Origin: Thermoactinomyces intermedius
GTDB taxonomy: Bacteria > Bacillota > Bacilli > Thermoactinomycetales > Thermoactinomycetaceae
DNA length: 64,000 nt
Reading direction: 5' to 3' (one strand)
NCBI RefSeq assembly: GCF_016055025.1
Contig: NZ_JAECVW010000001.1
Program-made: the position numbers and the translations under genes
Shown here: positions 59,880 through 64,000 of the stretch, in pieces
How positions within the stretch are numbered: the stretch's first letter is position 1
Layout of the letters: each line of letters opens with the position of its first letter
The notes under the pieces: generated by a model
The model's input: only the letters and a program-made list of their open reading frames with translations
The model's database searches: none
Told to the model about the DNA's origin: nothing

Positions 59880-60914
59880 TTATTTATTTCTCAAAGCCTC
59901 CAGTTCCTCAGGGCTGAGCTTGTATGTTTTTACCTCTGTTCCCTGTGTGAATTCTTCGTATTTTTCCTTGCGTTCCTTGTTCCGGTTGAATGCCTTCACG
60001 TCATAGAAAGCTGAATTTTCTGGGTTTTGCCTTTTCTTTGTTTTCGGCTTTTTCTTGTTTTCCGCAAGATATTTGAACTCCTCGTACTCCTCAATTTGTT
60101 CAACTATGACTCTCAACTTTTCAAGGGTTCTTGACAAAAACTTCAAATTTGTTCTGTAACTTGTGCCGAACTCCCGTTCCATGAGATATGCAATATCGGA
60201 TTGGCTATACCCCTTCGGAAGCAACTTAACAATGAACTTAACCTTTTCTTTATGATAGAAATTCCCTCTGGTCGCCAACTCCTCAGCCCAATCTTCCACA
60301 AGAATATCTCCGAGGGTGTCTTCCTCACATAACGGGTGGTAAATCTCTTCATTCAAAGAGTATTTTACTTCTTTGGGGATGTTAGATTTCTTTAATTTTG
60401 ATTTATACCTATGCAAATCATTCTTTTGTTTTGCCGCCAGCCGATGAGCAGTTCTGACACAAAGGGAATTGAAGTTTTTCACACTATCTTTGTCTTCCTG
60501 ATTGCGGGCATTTTCCCGCAAACTTTCCTCAAAGTTGTAGTGCGGGTCATACGCTTCGATTGTATATTCAAAGTTTTTCCAAAGCTGGTCAGAGAAAATT
60601 GTTTCATCCCGGAAGATATGCCAAATTCTTTCGGTGTGAGTTTGGACAAAGTTCTTAGCTGGAACACCGTTACGGAACCCGCAAGGGCCGTAGAAAGGAC
60701 GCAACAATTCGTAATATTCGTATGAATCATGGTAGTTCATGCCTTTTTCTTTCATTTCCTGTACTTTGAGTGCGTATTGGTTCATTTCTTTATGGGAGGG
60801 TTTTACATAATAAGTTCTTTCTTTGAAAGTCTGCTTATTAATCTTCGGCTCACCTTTGTAAAAATCGTCGTTAACACCGTTAACAAAGTCATTTGTGAAA
60901 ATATTTTTGTCCAT
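59880..60914 (-). CDS. Divergent sigma-factor-like protein
   Basis: 344 residues. ATG 60914 with GGAGGTT 7 nt upstream; an upstream in-frame ATG (60962) lies inside the att arm. Helical with KYSLNEEIYHPLCEEDTLGD ILVED, reminiscent of the SLDEPI..DDSHLGDFIPD segment of primary sigma, followed by LPKGYSQSDIAYLMEREFGT SYRTNLKFLSRTLEKLR, a region-4-like helix-turn-helix. Regions 2.3-2.4 are not obvious. Candidate phage sigma or co-regulator of the conserved elements; the family assignment is tentative. Confidence 0.6.
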   Translation of the reverse strand: MDKNIFTNDFVNGVNDDFYKGEPKINKQTFKERTYYVKPSHKEMNQYALKVQEMKEKGMNYHDSYEYYELLRPFYGPCGFRNGVPAKNFVQTHTERIWHIFRDETIFSDQLWKNFEYTIEAYDPHYNFEESLRENARNQEDKDSVKNFNSLCVRTAHRLAAKQKNDLHRYKSKLKKSNIPKEVKYSLNEEIYHPLCEEDTLGDILVEDWAEELATRGNFYHKEKVKFIVKLLPKGYSQSDIAYLMEREFGTSYRTNLKFLSRTLEKLRVIVEQIEEYEEFKYLAENKKKPKTKKRQNPENSAFYDVKAFNRNKERKEKYEEFTQGTEVKTYKLSPEELEALRNK

Positions 60915-60923
60915 AATGAACAA

Positions 60924-60986
60924 CCTCCTGAAAAATTTGATTTTCAGGAGTGCCTCTTTCATGGACAGTTAGTACCACTTAGTTGG
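60924..60986. other. attR: right prophage junction and att arm
   Basis: Phage sequence ends ..AGTT at 60984 and host codons resume GGC TCC AAT TGC at 60985. The arm 60963-60984 (GGACAGTTA...) mirrors the attL arm. Next to it CCTGAAAA/TTTTCAGG (60927-60948) forms a hairpin that covers the edge of the ribosome site of the sigma-like gene. Confidence 0.85.
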
Positions 60987-61710
60987 CTCCAATTGCCCGA
61001 TCGAAGTGATGCGCAAAGTGACCGAAGAAATGGGGATCCGCGAAATCACCATTGCTTACGGCCAAACGGAGTCTTCGCCGGTCATCACCCAGACCCGGAC
61101 GGATGATCCTTTGGACGTGCGTGTGGCCACCGTGGGAAGGCCCTTGCCGCATGTGGAAGTGAAAATCATTGACCCTGAAAGCAAAAAGCCGTTGCCGCCG
61201 GGAAAGCAAGGGGAGCTGTGCACCCGGGGTTACCATGTGATGAAAGGCTATTACAAAATGCCTGAAGCGACCCGGGAAGTGATTGATGAAGAAGGATGGC
61301 TTCACACCGGTGATTTGGCAGTGGAGAACAAAGACGGAACCTACCGGATTACCGGACGGTTGAAAGATATGATCATTCGCGGGGGCGAAAATATTTATCC
61401 GCGGGAGATCGAGGAATTTCTCTATATGCATCCCAAAGTTTTGGATGTTCAAATTGTGGGAGTGCCGGATGAAAAGTATGGTGAGGTTTCGGTGGCTTTC
61501 ATCCGGAAGAAAGAGGGGGTTAATTGCACGGAAGAGGAAATCATTGAGTTTTGCAAAGGGAACATTGCCCGGTACAAAATCCCTTCCCAAGTCATTTTTG
61601 TGGACAAATATCCGATGACTGCCAGCGGAAAAATCCAAAAGTACAAATTGCGGGAAGCCTTTATCCGGAAGGACTTGTCCGCCTACCAACAAGCGGGCGG
61701 CCTAGCTTGA
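60985..61710 (+). pseudogene. Fatty-acyl-CoA synthetase, C-terminal part
   Basis: 241 residues beginning GSNCPIEVMRKVTEEMG, continuing the protein broken at 4031. Contains ITIAYGQTESSPVITQTR, HTGDLAVENKDGTYRITGRL KDMIIRGGENIYP, and catalytic Lys region YPMTASGKIQKYKL. In the lysogen it has no proper start; GTG 61006/ATG 61009 lack ribosome sites. Confidence 0.93.
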
Positions 61711-61796
61711 CCCTTGTCTTTTTTTCGGCTTCCCGGTACATTTAGAATGAATATCACCGGTCTGTATGGATTACAGCAAGAAATGGAGAGTCAGAA

Positions 61797-62411
61797 ATGG
61801 AGCGAATCCCTCCGATCTTGATGGATTTTCCGCATTCGTTCGAAACCGAGCGTTTATGGATTCGTTTGCCTTTGCCGGGAGACGGGGAAAAAGTGTATGA
61901 AGCCATGATGGAAACCGAGGAGCTTTTGCGCCAATGGATGCCATGGGCGCAAACTCCCCCTTCCAGAGAACAAGCCGAAATCAATGTCAGGCAGGCGCAC
62001 AGCAAGTTTTTGGAGCGAACCGACTTGCGTTTCCATTTGTTTCACAAAGAGACCAAGGATTTTGTCGGGAGCAGCGGACTGCACCGGATCGATTGGAGCG
62101 TCCCGAAATTTGAAATTGGTTATTGGTGCCGCAAGTCTTACATGAGACAGGGGTACATCACCGAAGCGGTCCGGGGGTTGAGCGTATTTGCTTTCGAAAT
62201 TTTAAAAGCCAACCGGGTGGAGATCCGCTGTGACCAACGCAATGTACGCAGCCGGAAAGTGGCGGAACGTTTGGGGTACCGGTTGGAAGGGATCCTGCGC
62301 AATTTTCAAGTATCCCCGGATCGCCAATTGGAAAACACGTGTGTATATGCAATGATTGCGGAAGACTTCTACAGCCTTTCATTACGGAAAAGCGGCGGTG
62401 CATCAATGTAG
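61797..62411 (+). CDS. GNAT acetyltransferase (RimJ/RimL-like)
   Basis: 204 residues. ETERLWIRLPLPGDGEKVYE, GYWCRKSYMRQGYITEAVRG (acetyl-CoA binding) and VRSRKVAERLGYRLEG are typical of ribosomal-protein N-acetyltransferases. Host gene. Confidence 0.88.
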   Translation: MERIPPILMDFPHSFETERLWIRLPLPGDGEKVYEAMMETEELLRQWMPWAQTPPSREQAEINVRQAHSKFLERTDLRFHLFHKETKDFVGSSGLHRIDWSVPKFEIGYWCRKSYMRQGYITEAVRGLSVFAFEILKANRVEIRCDQRNVRSRKVAERLGYRLEGILRNFQVSPDRQLENTCVYAMIAEDFYSLSLRKSGGASM

Positions 62412-62432
62412 ATGCTTGCGCTGTTTTTTTTT
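62391..62432 (+). terminator. Terminator overlapping the end of the GNAT gene
   Basis: AGCG..GCATC/GATGC..CGCT stem, AATGTA loop, then GTTTTTTTTT. Confidence 0.8.
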
Positions 62433-62485
62433 ACATATTAATCTGTAAATGACAGATTATTTTTTTAAAGGGGGAATATTCTTAC

Positions 62486-63571
62486 ATGAGCGATTTCTTC
62501 CCAATCCATGATGTAGACTATTTAGAGTATTACACAGGAAATGCGAGGCAGGCGGCATCTTATTTTTGCCAGACATTCGGGTTTCGTCCGGTTGCTTACA
62601 GCGGACTGGAAACCGGAAACCGCGAAACCGTTTCGTATCTGGTGGAACAAGGGAATGTGCGCTTTTTGATTACCGGGGCTTATTCGCCGGAGCATGAGAT
62701 TTCCTCCTTTGTCAGGCAACACGGTGACGGAGTCAAAGATATCGCCCTTTTGGTGGACGATGTGGAAAACGCTTTCAAAGAGGCGATTTCCCGCGGGGGC
62801 ATTGCCATCAAAGAACCGTATGAATCGAGGGATGAACAAGGAGTTTTGAAAAAAGCCGTCATCGGCACCTATGGGGACACCGTCCATACGCTTGTGGAGC
62901 GGAAACATTACAAAGGGTTGTTTGCGCCGGGCTTTGTCCCGTGTGAAATGAACCTTCCCGTGCGGGATGCCGGCATCACCGGTGTGGACCATGTGGTGGG
63001 CAATGTGGAAAAAATGGAGACATGGGTGGCTTATTATGAGAAAGTCATGGGATTTAAGCAGTTGATTCATTTTGACGACGAGGATATCAGCACGGAGTAT
63101 TCTGCGTTGATGTCCAAAGTGATGCAAAATGGATCGGGAAGAATCAAGTTCCCCATCAACGAACCGGCGGAAGGGAAGAAAAAATCGCAAATCCAGGAGT
63201 TTTTGGAGTTTTACCATGGTGCGGGCGTTCAACATGTGGCGCTCCTTACCGATGACATTGTGAAAACCGTGGAAACGCTGCAGAAAAACGGCGTGGAGTT
63301 TTTGGACACCCCGGATACGTATTATGAAGATTTGTTTGAACGCGTCGGCGATATTGATGAAAAGCTGGATGATTTGAAACGGCTCCGGATTTTGGTGGAC
63401 CGGGATGATGAAGGATATCTGTTGCAGATCTTCACCAAGCCGATCGTGGACCGTCCGACCTTGTTCTTTGAAATCATCCAGCGCAAAGGAGCCCGGGGAT
63501 TCGGTGAAGGAAACTTTAAGGCTTTGTTTGAGGCGATTGAGCGGGAGCAGGCCCGGCGCGGAAACTTGTAA
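62486..63571 (+). CDS. hppD: 4-hydroxyphenylpyruvate dioxygenase
   Basis: 361 residues, two VOC domains. Fe(II) ligands: His in TGVDHVVGNVEKM, His in AGVQHVALLTDD, and Glu in LFFEIIQRKGARGFGEGNF. Converts hydroxyphenylpyruvate to homogentisate in tyrosine breakdown. AAAGGGGG precedes ATG 62486. Confidence 0.96.
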   Translation: MSDFFPIHDVDYLEYYTGNARQAASYFCQTFGFRPVAYSGLETGNRETVSYLVEQGNVRFLITGAYSPEHEISSFVRQHGDGVKDIALLVDDVENAFKEAISRGGIAIKEPYESRDEQGVLKKAVIGTYGDTVHTLVERKHYKGLFAPGFVPCEMNLPVRDAGITGVDHVVGNVEKMETWVAYYEKVMGFKQLIHFDDEDISTEYSALMSKVMQNGSGRIKFPINEPAEGKKKSQIQEFLEFYHGAGVQHVALLTDDIVKTVETLQKNGVEFLDTPDTYYEDLFERVGDIDEKLDDLKRLRILVDRDDEGYLLQIFTKPIVDRPTLFFEIIQRKGARGFGEGNFKALFEAIEREQARRGNL

Positions 63572-63685
63572 AGAGCGGAAAATAATGAGATCTTGAGCTG
63601 ACAAGACGGCTTTTCTCTGTCATAAATCCTCAATCTTCAGGTCATCCTATGGAAGAATCCAATTGACCAAATTGAGGTGACACAG

Positions 63686-64000
63686 ATGAAACGCCGTTTT
63701 TTTTCGCTCGTTCTCTCTTTGATTTTCGCCTCCTCGGTTTTGGCCGGAATGGCAACTCAAGTCAATGCAAGGGAAGGGGTCGCTTACGCCGACCGCCCTT
63801 TTTATCAGATGGATACAACGTTTCATCCGGAAAAGGATGAGTTGACGGGACATATGGTGGTCACTTTGCCGGAGAAACGAACCGAACCGCAAAATGAAGT
63901 GTATTTCCGGCTTTATCCCAATGCATTTCAAAATTGGAAGCACAAAGTCTCCAAGCCGGAAAAACCGGGTTACATCCGCGTTTTTCATGTGAAAGTGGAT
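63686..64000 (+). CDS. Exported peptidase, M1-like, N-terminal part (runs off window)
   Basis: ATG 63686 with GAGGTGA upstream; 105 codons to the right edge. Signal peptide MKRRFFSLVLSLIFASSVLA with a cleavage region near VNA-REG. The following FYQMDTTFHPEKDELTGHMV VTLPE and EVYFRLYPNAFQNW match the N-terminal beta domain of M1-family metallopeptidases. The HExxH site would lie beyond the window. Confidence 0.75.
   Translation, partial: MKRRFFSLVLSLIFASSVLAGMATQVNAREGVAYADRPFYQMDTTFHPEKDELTGHMVVTLPEKRTEPQNEVYFRLYPNAFQNWKHKVSKPEKPGYIRVFHVKVD

Noticed and set aside
62522..63604. 360-codon minus-strand ORF opposite HPPD
   Set aside because: Shadow ORF; the plus-strand protein has full family motifs.
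1..64000. tRNA or rRNA genes
   Set aside because: No cloverleaf with the conserved T-loop/anticodon features or rRNA sequence was recognised.

Overview
The window is Gram-positive (Firmicutes, Bacillales) chromosome carrying one nearly complete integrated siphovirus-type prophage of about 56.95 kb (roughly 4034 to 60986). The flanks are higher in GC than the phage and have Bacillales layout: the DnaG 3' end, then sigma-A, an acyl-CoA dehydrogenase, a fatty-acyl-CoA synthetase, and after the prophage a GNAT acetyltransferase, 4-hydroxyphenylpyruvate dioxygenase and the start of an exported M1-type peptidase. A thermoactinomycete-like bacillus is my guess; genus cannot be fixed from sequence alone.

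The prophage sits inside the acyl-CoA synthetase gene. Removing it at a shared GG (4032-4033 and 60985-60986) joins the halves in frame into a 554-residue enzyme. The integrase is a large serine recombinase, whose 2-bp crossover and arm-symmetric attP match what is seen. Left to right: integrase on the minus strand; a small minus-strand gene; a plus-strand ECF sigma and membrane anti-sigma pair; two large palindromes and an AT-rich tract; an early/middle block (SSB-like protein, a structured RNA of about 550 nt, a DNA polymerase I split into two ORFs, Cas4-like nuclease, RuvC, B12-type ribonucleotide reductase, dUTPase, GIY-YIG nuclease, PD-(D/E)XK protein, Mom-like protein, ThyX, dNMP kinase, DnaQ-type exonuclease, TnpB element); a block of small genes and iteron-like repeats; small terminase, possible cos region, accessory genes, large terminase; head, tail, fibre and lysis genes; and finally a minus-strand replication block (primase, DnaB helicase, DnaI-type loader, sigma-like protein) ending at attR.

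The most interesting signals concern control. Eight transcription units are preceded by one conserved element: a TGTCYA box, then 22 nt, then TAYGTTAGRTGAA (21-23 nt in one copy). A protein with sigma-factor-like sequence is encoded at the attR end. Its operon has no obvious phage promoter upstream in the prophage, but three sigma-A-type promoters lie at the opposite end pointing out through attL. Circularisation would place them directly upstream. This suggests that excision itself connects the promoters to a phage sigma that then reads the conserved elements; this is inference.

A second theme is mobile nucleases that sit at the 3' ends of phage genes between two copies of the host gene's tail: GIY-YIG at dUTPase and TnpB at the DnaQ-like gene. 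The prophage shows few signs of decay: one probable nonsense mutation, one homopolymer frameshift in a collagen-like fibre gene and the split polymerase.
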